Positions 26,927-34,687 of a stretch of 64,000 bases of DNA are shown one piece after another. Position 1 is the stretch's first letter. Each line of letters begins with the position of its first letter. The notes below the pieces were generated by a model. It ran no database searches, was not told where the DNA came from, and was given only the letters and a program-made list of their open reading frames with translations. The stretch comes from DATNBU01 sp964476185 (GTDB lineage Bacteria; Desulfobacterota; Binatia; UBA1149; CAITLU01). The position numbers and the translations under genes were made by a program. The stretch spans positions 1-64,000 of the forward strand of contig CAYYZO010000004.1 in the NCBI GenBank assembly GCA_964476185.1, read 5' to 3'.

Positions 26927-27805
26927 ATGCGATCACACAGGATGTTCACGGCGACGCTGATGGTCGCGGCAGTTACGGCCGCGTTCACGGCACCGCGTCC
27001 CGCCGCGGCCCAGACCCTGCAGACCTGCCTGGTCAGCCAGCTCCAGTACGCGGGAACGGCGTGTCGCGGCCTCGCGCGCTGCTACGTGAAGGCGCAGCGC
27101 AGGGGGCTGGCGGTCGACCCGTCCTGCATCTCGGAGCGCGTGGCGGAGGTCGAGGCTCGCTACGCGAACACCGAGGCGCTCGGCGATTGCCTCGTCGAGC
27201 CGGCCGGGACGGACGTGGCCAACCTGCTGACGGCCGCGGTCGCTTCGTGGGATTCGGCGGTTTCGAGCTCTCCCGACAAGTGTGGCGCGAAGAAGGTGGG
27301 AGCGCTCGGGCGCGAGTGCAAGCAGATCCTGCGCTGCTACGACGAGTCGGTGACCGCAGCCGCGTCCGTCGATCCGACCTGCATCGGCAACGCGAGCAGC
27401 AAGCAGTTGAAGATCTTCACCCGTGTCGAGGCGAAGTATCCGTTGGTGTGCGACACGTTCGGTGACGCCTCGGCCCTGGATGCCCAGGTCCAGCAGGCCA
27501 GCGACGACGTCTACACGTATCTGCGCGGCACCGGCTCGACGACGACCACCACGACCATCACGCTGGCGAGTTCGACGACGACCAGCACGCTCGTTTCCGG
27601 CACCTGTCCGGCGGACGGCAGCGTGATCCCCTGCGAGGCCTATCGCGACATCCCCGCCTGCACGTCCTGCGTGGACGCGGTCGGCGGGGTCCCCCAGGAC
27701 CAGTGCGCGGGGGCCGGTCCGACCTGCAGCAACGCGTACCAGAACCAGGGGTGCGGGTACGCGATCAACACGTCGACGAGTTGCGGGCCGACCTGCTGCC
27801 CGTAA
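26927..27805 (+). CDS. Secreted cysteine-rich protein with internal repeat and Thr/Ser linker
   Basis: A 292-residue protein with a signal peptide ending at AAAQT (about residue 28); GGGAGA precedes the ATG. The N-terminal 185 residues contain two related units, each of the form C-(3-4)-L-RCY-(n)-VDP(S/T)CI-(n)-VEA(R/K)Y, followed by another cysteine. A linker of Thr and Ser (about 203-225) leads to a compact C-terminal domain with about ten cysteines, probably disulfide-bonded. No known enzyme motif is seen. It resembles the repeat part of the preceding gene, which suggests related roles outside the cell. Confidence 0.75.
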   Translation: MRSHRMFTATLMVAAVTAAFTAPRPAAAQTLQTCLVSQLQYAGTACRGLARCYVKAQRRGLAVDPSCISERVAEVEARYANTEALGDCLVEPAGTDVANLLTAAVASWDSAVSSSPDKCGAKKVGALGRECKQILRCYDESVTAAASVDPTCIGNASSKQLKIFTRVEAKYPLVCDTFGDASALDAQVQQASDDVYTYLRGTGSTTTTTTITLASSTTTSTLVSGTCPADGSVIPCEAYRDIPACTSCVDAVGGVPQDQCAGAGPTCSNAYQNQGCGYAINTSTSCGPTCCP

Positions 27806-27841
27806 GCGGCTGGTTCAGGAAGCGCCTCTGCTCCCCGAGGG

Positions 27842-27876
27842 GCAGGTCCCGATCCGGGGCCTGCACTTTTCTTTTC
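27842..27876 (+). terminator. Rho-independent terminator after the cysteine-rich gene
   Basis: GCAGGTCCC (27842-27850) pairs with GGGGCCTGC (27856-27864), allowing one T-G wobble, around a GATCC loop. It is followed directly by ACTTTTCTTTT. It is 36 bp past the stop codon at 27805. This is one of the most convincing intrinsic terminators in the window. Confidence 0.75.
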
Positions 27877-28033
27877 CCCTCCCGGCACGAAGCCGTGCCG
27901 TTTCCCCGGCGTAGCCGGGACGGGCGCGCGCCGGATCGCGGTCGCGAAGCCCGGTCCTCTTTCCGGGCAGGACCCGACTCCCTCCTCTGGGGAAAAATCG
28001 GTGACGCTGGCGTGAGAAAGTTGCTGACCCCAT

Positions 28034-28044
28034 TGTCAGTGACA
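28034..28044. promoter_or_regulatory. Palindrome in an A/T-rich promoter-like island
   Basis: TGTCAGTGACA is an 11-bp inverted repeat inside the only A/T-rich patch of the intergenic region. TTGTCA (28033-28038) could serve as a -35 element, with TTAGCT-like sequence about 17 bases on as a weak -10. It lies about 270 bp upstream of the gene at 28313. Both the promoter and the operator reading are inferred. Confidence 0.3.
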
Positions 28045-28137
28045 TTCAAGTAAGTTTAGCTTTGCTGCACGCAGGGTGACGCCCCGGGGATCATCGGTCC
28101 CCCCCCTCCGATCCGGTGGTCCCCGGGGGCGGTCAGG

Positions 28138-28169
28138 GCATCGCCGACGAACTCCCGCGTCGGCGATGC
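28138..28169. repeat. Perfect 12-bp inverted repeat
   Basis: GCATCGCCGACG at 28138-28149 and its exact complement at 28158-28169 enclose an 8-base loop, AACTCCCG. It lies 144 bp upstream of the gene at 28313, so if transcription starts in the A/T-rich island it would be part of the leader RNA. Function unknown. Confidence 0.55.
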
Positions 28170-28223
28170 GGCCACCAGCCAGGTTTCGGCTCCGGCCTTC
28201 CCTCCCCCGGCCGGGGCTGGAAC

Positions 28224-28260
28224 GAAGTCCGCGCCGGTCGTTGGGGCCGGCGCGGACTTC
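28224..28260. repeat. Perfect 14-bp inverted repeat in a gene leader
   Basis: GAAGTCCGCGCCGG at 28224-28237 and its exact complement at 28247-28260 enclose a 9-base loop, TCGTTGGGG. It lies about 50 bp before the ATG at 28313 and about 38 bp before the ribosome site. It could be a transcript-stabilising or attenuating hairpin. No poly-T follows. Confidence 0.55.
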
Positions 28261-28312
28261 CCCGCCGGGGCCGCCTGCCTCTATCGGGACAAAACAAAGA
28301 AAGGAGATTCCC

Positions 28313-28774
28313 ATGACGTTGTTCAGGAAGTCCCACGGTTCCCAGGGTCGCTCCGCCGCCGCCGTCCTCGCGATGGCCGGCGCGGCCGTGATCGGGCTGT
28401 CCCCGCTCCCCGCCGCCGCGGTCACCATCGGCGCCGAGGTCGAGGTCGACGCCGAGTGCGTTCGGACGTGCCTGTCCGAGTTGCGCGGGTGCCTGAAGGA
28501 AACGCGCGAGGCATTCGCCGAGTGCGCGCTCGAGGGCGGGTGCCTCGAACTGGCGGCGACGATGAGGTTGACCTGCCAGGCGGACGCGACGGCGTCGGTC
28601 TGCCTCGAGGCGCGCGCGGACTACCAGGACTGCATCGCGCCGTGTCGGGCGGAACTGCGCAACGACACGAAGATCTGCCGCAACGAGGGGCTCGCGTGCC
28701 TGCACGACGAATGCGAGCTGTCCGACCTTCCCGAGCAATGCGGTCGCGTGCGCGCGAGCACGTCGGCGAACTGA
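28313..28774 (+). CDS. Small secreted cysteine-rich helical protein
   Basis: A 153-residue protein; AAAGGAGA ends about 6 bases before the ATG, one of the strongest ribosome sites here. The signal peptide has a positive start (FRKSHGSQGR) and cleavage near PAAAVT (about residue 40). The mature part is mostly helical, with about 12 cysteines in pairs such as CVRTCLSELRGC, CALEGGC and CIAPCRAELRNDTKIC. This suggests a disulfide-stapled coiled bundle. No known domain is recognised. It joins two other cysteine-helical proteins just upstream. Confidence 0.75.
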   Translation: MTLFRKSHGSQGRSAAAVLAMAGAAVIGLSPLPAAAVTIGAEVEVDAECVRTCLSELRGCLKETREAFAECALEGGCLELAATMRLTCQADATASVCLEARADYQDCIAPCRAELRNDTKICRNEGLACLHDECELSDLPEQCGRVRASTSAN

Positions 28775-28903
28775 TCGACCGAGTTCGCGTTCACGGCGAT
28801 GCGGCCGCGCCGGAGCCACGGCGCGGCCGCGTCCGCTCTCGCCACGCAGCCCCTCGCCGCGCCCGGGATCGCGGATCGCAGGGTGGATCCGGGCAAGGAC
28901 GCG

Positions 28904-30850
28904 TCAGCGGCAGGACAGCCTGTCCGCGCTGCCGCCGCAGGCCGGGGAAGCCTCTCCCGGACCGTTCCAGTCGACGGTTCCGCATTCGTCGCTCGCTCCG
29001 AGCACCAGCGCCGTGCGCACGGCGGCGACGTCGGGCAGGACCGGCCCCGTCGTCGCTGCGGCCTTCACGATCACGCGCAGGCGACCATCCTCGACGCGGC
29101 TGCGGTCCTTGACGACAGCGCGCGTGATGCCCGCGATCGAACCCGAGTCGTCCCGGTACGACCACGCGGTCGAAGAGGCGTTGGTCTTCCACGACGCACC
29201 ACCGGGCAGCGTCGCGTCGAAGCCTCCTGCCGCAGTCGGCGAGTCCACCACGACGCGGATGCCGGCGGTCGCGGGATCGACGCCGAGCCATGGTTTCGGC
29301 ACGAGGACTTCGGCCTTCAGCCGCAACGTGTACGGCGCCGCGCGCGCTTTCAGGCGCGGCCGCTCGAGCGGGATCCCGCTCGTGCAGGCGGGCGGGTTCA
29401 CGCACGCGCAGCCGTCGCAGACGGCGCCGCCGCCGCAGTCGCCGTCGCTCTCGCACTGCTCGCTGCCGCACACGAGCGCATCGCCGCAGACCGGCTCGGC
29501 CGGCGCGCAGGTGCAGCCGAGGCACGTCGTGCACGGATCGGCGCAGTCCGGCAGGCCGGGTTCGCCGCAGATCTCGCCCGCGTCCGCGTCGCCGTCGCCG
29601 CAGTCGGGAAGCTGCGATTCGTACGCCCCCAGGTCGTAGCCCGCTCCGACCGGCCGTGGACCGCCTTCGATGTCCGCGCCGGGTGCGTTCGCGGCCGTTC
29701 CGGCGTCGATGCCCGGTGAGGTCGGCAGCAGGTGGAAGTCACCCGAAGGATTCACGAAGTGATCGGCGGGCGTGGCCACGAAGGAGTTCTGGTCGTAGCC
29801 GAGCGCTTGCCAGCCGGCCAGGTCGAGGATCGTGGAGTCCCCGTCGGGACTCATCCGGTGCATGAGCGAGTTGTGGTCGGAGGAGAACCCGCTCGCGCTC
29901 GACGAATCGATCACGATCACGCCGCGGAAAGGGTGGTGGTTGTAGAGGATGTTGTTGCGCAGCGTGTTGCCGGTCGAACCGTTGTTGATGTTGATGCACC
30001 ACCGGCCGTTCGAGGCGTTCACGATCGTGTTGTTGATCACGAGGTTGCCCGTCGAGCCGGTCGCCCCGTCGATCCGGTACAGGCTGATCCCGCTCGCGTG
30101 GTTGTCGTAGAGCAGGTTGTTGCGAACGACGCTGTCGGTGACCCCGTCCATGTTGATCCCGGACCCGCCGCCCACGCCGTTGCCGTGGATCACGTTGTTC
30201 TCGACGATGGCGTTCGAGATCAGCCCGTCTCCTCCGAGCGAGGCGTCGCCGTTCATGTGGATGCCGTTGGCGCGGTTGTCGTGAGAGTGGTTCCCGCGGA
30301 TGACCGGACGATCGCCGCTGTTCGAGACGTAGATCCCGTGCTCGTCGATCGACCCGTAGGTCTCGTTGTCCTCGATCCGCACGTCGTCGACGAAGCCGGT
30401 CAGGATGCCCCACTTGCCGTTGTTGCCGCAGCGGCAGTTGCGAATCGTGACATGGTCGGAGACGGCGGTCCGGATGCCGGTGCGCGTGCGCCCGGTGACG
30501 ACGAACCCGTCCACGGTCACGTGCGACGCGTTCTCGATGTTGATGCCGTCGGGAGTCACCGGGTTGTCGGCGACGACCAGCACCGCGGGACCTTCGGCGA
30601 CGAACGTCACCGGCGCGAGCGCGGATCCGACGACGCGAACGTCGAATCCCGCGTAACTGCCGTCGGCGACGTGCACGGTGTCGCCCGCCGCCACGGCGTC
30701 CGCGGCGTGCTGCAGCGTCGCCCACGCGGTTGCCCAGGCAAGCCCGTCGGCGGCGTCGCTGCCGACGGGGGAAACGTAGTAGTCCGCGGCGCGGGCCGGG
30801 GAGGCGAAGAACAGGACGGCGGCAAGCGCCGCGGGGGCGACTCGGATCAT
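28904..30850 (-). CDS. Secreted right-handed beta-helix protein with cysteine-rich stalk
   Basis: A 648-residue protein; AGGAG precedes the ATG and a signal peptide ends at ARAADY (about residue 21). Residues about 22-400 are a parallel beta-helix: YYVSPVGSDAADGLAWATAW is the usual opening, followed by Asn-rich rungs of the type NNVIHGN and NNLLYDNHASGI, and closing near SPGIDAGTAAN. Such folds bind or cleave polysaccharides. A short cysteine cluster with Asp (about 410-480) resembles the disulfide-rich repeats at 25140-25560. A C-terminal beta domain follows. No catalytic set was identified, so lyase versus adhesin remains open. Confidence 0.8.
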   Translation of the reverse strand: MIRVAPAALAAVLFFASPARAADYYVSPVGSDAADGLAWATAWATLQHAADAVAAGDTVHVADGSYAGFDVRVVGSALAPVTFVAEGPAVLVVADNPVTPDGINIENASHVTVDGFVVTGRTRTGIRTAVSDHVTIRNCRCGNNGKWGILTGFVDDVRIEDNETYGSIDEHGIYVSNSGDRPVIRGNHSHDNRANGIHMNGDASLGGDGLISNAIVENNVIHGNGVGGGSGINMDGVTDSVVRNNLLYDNHASGISLYRIDGATGSTGNLVINNTIVNASNGRWCININNGSTGNTLRNNILYNHHPFRGVIVIDSSSASGFSSDHNSLMHRMSPDGDSTILDLAGWQALGYDQNSFVATPADHFVNPSGDFHLLPTSPGIDAGTAANAPGADIEGGPRPVGAGYDLGAYESQLPDCGDGDADAGEICGEPGLPDCADPCTTCLGCTCAPAEPVCGDALVCGSEQCESDGDCGGGAVCDGCACVNPPACTSGIPLERPRLKARAAPYTLRLKAEVLVPKPWLGVDPATAGIRVVVDSPTAAGGFDATLPGGASWKTNASSTAWSYRDDSGSIAGITRAVVKDRSRVEDGRLRVIVKAAATTGPVLPDVAAVRTALVLGASDECGTVDWNGPGEASPACGGSADRLSCR

Positions 30851-31011
30851 GGAAACGCTCCTGCCGAACCGGAACGGATGCGCACGATGCGGCCGCGCGC
30901 CCGATCCGTCCGGATCCCCGAGTCTGGCGCGACGCGGCCGGCTTCAGCAACAGCGTTCGGGGCGGAACCGCCTTTCTCGCGCGTCCCTCGGCGGATAAGG
31001 TTGCGCGGATC

Positions 31012-32124
31012 ATGAGCGACAACCAGGATCGGCGTCCGCTGTTCGAGCACTACCCGGCGCTGGTCGCGGCGTTGCCGCGCGTCCCGCTGGCCGTTCTGCC
31101 GAGCCCGGTGCGTCGCCTGACGGGACTGAGCGCGCGCGTGCCGGCCGCCGCGCTGTGGCTCAAGGACGACGGGCCGTCGAGTCCGTTCTACGGCGGCAAC
31201 AAGGTTCGCAAGCTGGAGTTGCTCCTCGCGTCCGCGCGCGCGGCCGGAGCGAAGAAGGTGCTCACGTTCGGGTACGCCGGGTCGAACCACGCGACGGCGA
31301 CGGCCGTGCACGCCTCCCGGCTCGGCCTTCGCAGCATCTCGATCCTGCTGCCGCAGCACAACGCCGCCTATCTTCGCAGGAACCTGCTCGTCAGCCACGC
31401 CGTCGGCGCCGAGCTGCACGAGCACCCCTCCGTGTCCGCCCTCGTCGCGGGGACGGCGCTCACGATGCTGAAACATCGGCTTCGCGACGGCCGGTTCCCG
31501 GTGGTGGTCCCGCCGGGCGGATCCTCCCCGCTCGGCACGGTCGGGTTCGTCAACGCGGCCTTCGAACTCGCCGAGCAGGTCGACGCAGGGCTGCTGCCGC
31601 TGCCGGAGCGCATCTACGTGGCCGCGGGCAGCCTCGGGACGGTCGTCGGCCTCGGCCTCGGGTTGGCGGCGCTCGGCCTGACCATCCCGATCCACGGCGT
31701 GCGCGTCGTGGAGGAGCGCTACGTGAATCCTTCGCGGCTCGAGGCGTTGTGGCGAAGGACGCTGGCGCTGCTGCGTTCGGCGGCGCCGGGCTTCCCGGAC
31801 GTCTCCGGTGCGGTGGAACGCATCGTGCTGCGCGGCGAGTTCTTCGGTGGCGAGTACGCCCTGCCGACGCCCGAGTCCGCGGATGCGCGACGACTGGCCG
31901 TCAAGCTCGACGGCCTCGACCTCGACGGGACGTATACGGCGAAGACGCTGGCGTGCGTGCTCGCCGACGCCCGCGCCGCTCGTCTCCCGTCCGGCCCGGT
32001 GCTGTTCTGGAACACCGCGAACTCGAGCGACCTCTCGGAACTCGCCGGCGACGTCGAGCCGGCCGACCTGCCCCGCCGCCTGCGTCGCTATTTCGAGGAA
32101 GACGAGACGTTCACGGGCGATTGA
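31012..32124 (+). CDS. PLP-dependent enzyme of the D-cysteine desulfhydrase / ACC deaminase family
   Basis: A 370-residue fold-type II PLP protein. The lysine site is in PFYGGNKVRKLELLLASA, the family's cofactor motif (GGNKxRKLE). It is followed by LTFGYAGSNHATATA, a Gly/Ser/Asn loop, and PPGGSSPLGTVGFVNAA for phosphate binding. Members degrade D-cysteine, deaminate 1-aminocyclopropane-1-carboxylate, or act on sulfonates; sequence alone does not pick one. The ATG at 31012 was chosen by the conserved N-terminus; a Shine-Dalgarno sequence is weak (AAGG 13 bases upstream). It is divergent from the beta-helix gene and convergent with the HTH gene. Confidence 0.85.
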   Translation: MSDNQDRRPLFEHYPALVAALPRVPLAVLPSPVRRLTGLSARVPAAALWLKDDGPSSPFYGGNKVRKLELLLASARAAGAKKVLTFGYAGSNHATATAVHASRLGLRSISILLPQHNAAYLRRNLLVSHAVGAELHEHPSVSALVAGTALTMLKHRLRDGRFPVVVPPGGSSPLGTVGFVNAAFELAEQVDAGLLPLPERIYVAAGSLGTVVGLGLGLAALGLTIPIHGVRVVEERYVNPSRLEALWRRTLALLRSAAPGFPDVSGAVERIVLRGEFFGGEYALPTPESADARRLAVKLDGLDLDGTYTAKTLACVLADARAARLPSGPVLFWNTANSSDLSELAGDVEPADLPRRLRRYFEEDETFTGD

Positions 32125-32139
32125 GCCGCCGGCGGACCG

Positions 32140-32796
32140 TCATCCTTTCGGCTCCCTGTGCTCGAAGTCCATCGCGAGCGAGACGGCGCTGTCGAGCGCG
32201 GCCTTCGTGAACGAAAGCACCTGCTCGAACGATTCGTCGCTGAGGTCGCGCGCCTCGTCGTTGCCGCGCAGGAGGTTCACGAACAGCCTTTCGCGCTCGA
32301 TCTGCAGCGGGAGGCGTCCGGCTCCCCAGTCCTCGAGGAACTTCGCGACGGCCGGGTTGCTGGTGCGCGTGAGCTTGAGGATCGCCGGCAGTGGATCGTT
32401 GCGCGCGACGATCGCCGCGAGCCGCAGCACGAGGTCGAACGACAGCGTCTGCGTCCCGGCCTCGACGGCCTCGAGGTACGAGGAGTCGCGCAGCTCGAGC
32501 GCACGGGAGAGGTCGGCGACGGTGAGGCCGGCCAGTTCGCGAAGCTCGCGAACGTAGTTGCCGGCCTCGCGCGCGAGCTTGCCGGGATGGGCCGGCCCCG
32601 CGAGCAGCGGCTTCAGGCCGAGCGGGTCGCCGGTCACGTTCAGGAAGAACTGGATCGCGCTGCCGGCCGCGTCTCCCGTCATCGCGGCGAGGCCCGATAG
32701 CATCGTCAGCTCCCCGGAGGCCTGCGGGTCGGGCTTCCTGCGCCGCGGCGGTCGACGACGCGGCTTCGCTCTCGGCTTCGGCTCGGGCTTCGGCAT
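32140..32796 (-). CDS. XRE-type helix-turn-helix protein with a basic N-terminal tail
   Basis: A 218-residue protein from the ATG at 32796, 16 bp after the patatin stop codon. The first 23 residues are nearly all Pro, Arg and Lys (for example RRRPPRRRKP), probably binding nucleic acid nonspecifically. An XRE-like HTH is at about 82-138 (LRELAGLTVADLSRALELRDSSYLEAVE). The C-terminal 80 residues are helical. It probably forms a two-gene unit with the patatin upstream; the target is unknown. Members of similar layout are annotated simply as HTH-domain proteins. Confidence 0.75.
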   Translation of the reverse strand: MPKPEPKPRAKPRRRPPRRRKPDPQASGELTMLSGLAAMTGDAAGSAIQFFLNVTGDPLGLKPLLAGPAHPGKLAREAGNYVRELRELAGLTVADLSRALELRDSSYLEAVEAGTQTLSFDLVLRLAAIVARNDPLPAILKLTRTSNPAVAKFLEDWGAGRLPLQIERERLFVNLLRGNDEARDLSDESFEQVLSFTKAALDSAVSLAMDFEHREPKG

Positions 32797-32812
32797 GACG
32801 GCGGCCAACGTC

Positions 32813-33790
32813 TCAGATTGCGCGCGGCCTTGCCAGCGCGGACGAGAACAGGCGTCGCAGCCTGCTCGAGTGCTGCCGGCGGGCGTTCTCGATCGCCTCG
32901 ACCAGGCCGGGAAGCGCACGGCGCGCGACCTCGCGGCCGGCCTCGATCGCCTCGGCCGAACGCATCAACTCGAAGATGCCGATGTTCTCCGAACGCGGCG
33001 AGACGAACGCGTCCGGAGGACAGTCGCGAAGCCGTGCTGCCGCGATGTGCGACTGGACGACCGCGCTGCCCTTCGCGAGCACGTCGAGCATCCCGGGCTC
33101 GCTGGCGGCCGAGGCGGAGTCGGGTGATGCGTTCGTTCCGCTCGCGCCGGGATTCGGCGATTCGTCCCCCTGGCAGGAAGGCGCGGGGCCGAGCTCGTGC
33201 GCGAGCAGCGTGGACTGCGCACCCCCTTCGAGCACCCTGCGCAGGCGCAGGATGCTGATGGCGACGACGAAGTCCGCCCCGAGCGCGCGCGCGACGCTGA
33301 CGGGGATCGGGTTGACGAGGCCGCCGTCCACGAGCACGCGGGTGCCGATCGTGCGCGGACGGAAGACGCCGGGGATCGCGATGCTCGCGCGGACGGCGTC
33401 GCGCACGGGCCCCTCGGCGATCACGACCTCTTCGCCGGTGTCGAGGTCGGTGGCGACGGCCGCGAACGGGATCGGGAGGTCCTCGATGTCGGTGCCGAGC
33501 ACCGGCGCGAGCAGGTCGAGCGCGCGGCGTCCGTCGATCAGGCCGCCGCGGCCCCAGGTCGGGTCGAACAGCGTGAAGACCCGCCCGCGGGTGAGCGAGG
33601 TCATCACCGTGTGGAACTCGTCGAGGCGCCCGGCCGCGTACGCCGCGCCGACGATCGCACCGGCGCTGGTGCCCGCGACGCAGTCGAAACGGATGCCGGC
33701 GGCCGCGAACTCCTCGAGCACGCCGCCGTAGGAGAGCGCCGCGGCGCCTCCTCCTCCGAGAGCCACTCCGATGCGGAAAGGGGACTTCAT
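32813..33790 (-). CDS. Patatin-like phospholipase family protein (RssA type)
   Basis: A 325-residue cytoplasmic-type patatin. Motifs: VALGGGGAAALSYGGVLE (oxyanion loop GGGG with Ala in place of the usual Arg), the nucleophile elbow GTSAGAIVGAAYA with Ser at about residue 42, and LVDGGLVNPIPVSVARALGADF with the catalytic Asp. The closest architecture is RssA/YlbK. A low-complexity Ser/Asn/Pro stretch separates the core from the helical C-terminus. No signal sequence is present, unlike the lipoprotein at 1250. Substrates are probably membrane phospholipids. Confidence 0.88.
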   Translation of the reverse strand: MKSPFRIGVALGGGGAAALSYGGVLEEFAAAGIRFDCVAGTSAGAIVGAAYAAGRLDEFHTVMTSLTRGRVFTLFDPTWGRGGLIDGRRALDLLAPVLGTDIEDLPIPFAAVATDLDTGEEVVIAEGPVRDAVRASIAIPGVFRPRTIGTRVLVDGGLVNPIPVSVARALGADFVVAISILRLRRVLEGGAQSTLLAHELGPAPSCQGDESPNPGASGTNASPDSASAASEPGMLDVLAKGSAVVQSHIAAARLRDCPPDAFVSPRSENIGIFELMRSAEAIEAGREVARRALPGLVEAIENARRQHSSRLRRLFSSALARPRAI

Positions 33791-33894
33791 CGAAACCGAT
33801 GGTGTTCAGAAACGCCGGGGGGCGGCAACCCGGTTTCGCGCCGGCGCCGCGCGAAACCGTCGCCGTCGGCGGCGGCTTCGCGCGGGCGAGTCGC

Positions 33895-34329
33895 TCACTG
33901 GATCGGGATCTTCTTCGCGCCGACCTTCTCCGGCGCTTTCATCGTGACCTCGAGCACGCCGTCCTTGCAGCCGGCCCTGATGCTGTCGGTGTCCACGTCC
34001 CAGGGAAGCTGCACGGTGCGTTCGAACGCGCCGTACGAGACTTCGCGGTAGACACGGCCGCCCTTGTCTTCCTCGGTGCGGCTCTTGCGTTCTCCGCGGA
34101 TCGTCAGGCGGTCGCCCTCGACCTGGATGTCGAGGTCGGCGGGGTCGATGCCCGGGACATCGACGCGGACGACGAGTTCGCCGTTGCGCAGGAACGACTC
34201 CAGCGGGGGAACCCAGCGGCCGGTGCTGACGCCCGGCAGCCAGTCGTTGCCGAAAAAGCGACCGATCAGGTCGTCGAACTCGCGATGCAGCGGCGAAAGG
34301 TCGGGAGTTCGGGTCGTCAAAGCTCTCAT
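33895..34329 (-). CDS. Small heat-shock protein, Hsp20 family
   Basis: A 144-residue alpha-crystallin-type chaperone that holds unfolding proteins. The start at 34329 follows GGAGG at 9 bases. Residues 1-40 form the variable arm (PLHREFDDLIGRFFGNDWL). The alpha-crystallin domain starts at NGELVVRVDVPGIDPADLDIQVEG and ends near GVLEVTMKAPEK, and contains the typical RGERK and Y..F.R strand. The C-terminal IPIQ is the I-x-I anchor used for oligomerisation. Length and order are ordinary. Confidence 0.95.
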   Translation of the reverse strand: MRALTTRTPDLSPLHREFDDLIGRFFGNDWLPGVSTGRWVPPLESFLRNGELVVRVDVPGIDPADLDIQVEGDRLTIRGERKSRTEEDKGGRVYREVSYGAFERTVQLPWDVDTDSIRAGCKDGVLEVTMKAPEKVGAKKIPIQ

Positions 34330-34687
34330 GACGTAAGCCTCCGTTTCTCGAGTGGTTTGGCCGGGCGCTCCACGCACGGCGTCGTTGCCCGACGCATGCG
34401 CCGCGCGCTGTTCGCGCGTGCTCCGGAGGCCGGCGGCAGGCTGGAAATAATCACCGAGGGTGGATGCGCAAGGGGCGGCGAGGCCTCCGGAGGAATGTTC
34501 ACGGGCATCGCCTCGCGACGGGCGGCTTGCGCGAGGACTGCCGCCGGGCCGACCGCCGGATCCTCCGGGGGGATGGCGTTCGTCTTTCCTGCCCGGGCCG
34601 GCAGCGAACCGTTCCGCTCAGCCGCGCCCTCCGCTTAAGCTGGGTTCGCCGCCGTGGGGTCGTCGACCGTGCGGTGATGGAACGGAG
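34330..34687. other. Divergent intergenic region between hsp20 and a sensor kinase
   Basis: About 360 bases without a credible gene. Frames running through it give Arg/Gly-rich translations. The only A/T-rich spot is GGAAATAATCAC at 34443-34454, which read leftward (GATTATTTCC) could be a -10 region for hsp20. No CIRCE element is visible. Otherwise I see nothing in it. Confidence 0.45.

Larger units (their letters stand above)
27806..28312. other. Long intergenic region with multiple hairpins
   Basis: About 500 bases without a credible gene. From left to right it holds the terminator at 27842-27876, two short hairpins around 27883-27918 (CGGCAC..GTGCCG and CCCGGC..GCCGGG), an unusually A/T-rich island at about 27990-28070, and two perfect inverted repeats at 28138-28169 and 28224-28260. 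The island probably carries the promoter of the gene at 28313. Confidence 0.55.

Noticed and set aside
27535..27600. ACGACC/ACGACG simple repeat
   Set aside because: It encodes the Thr/Ser linker of the secreted protein in frame and is explained by that.
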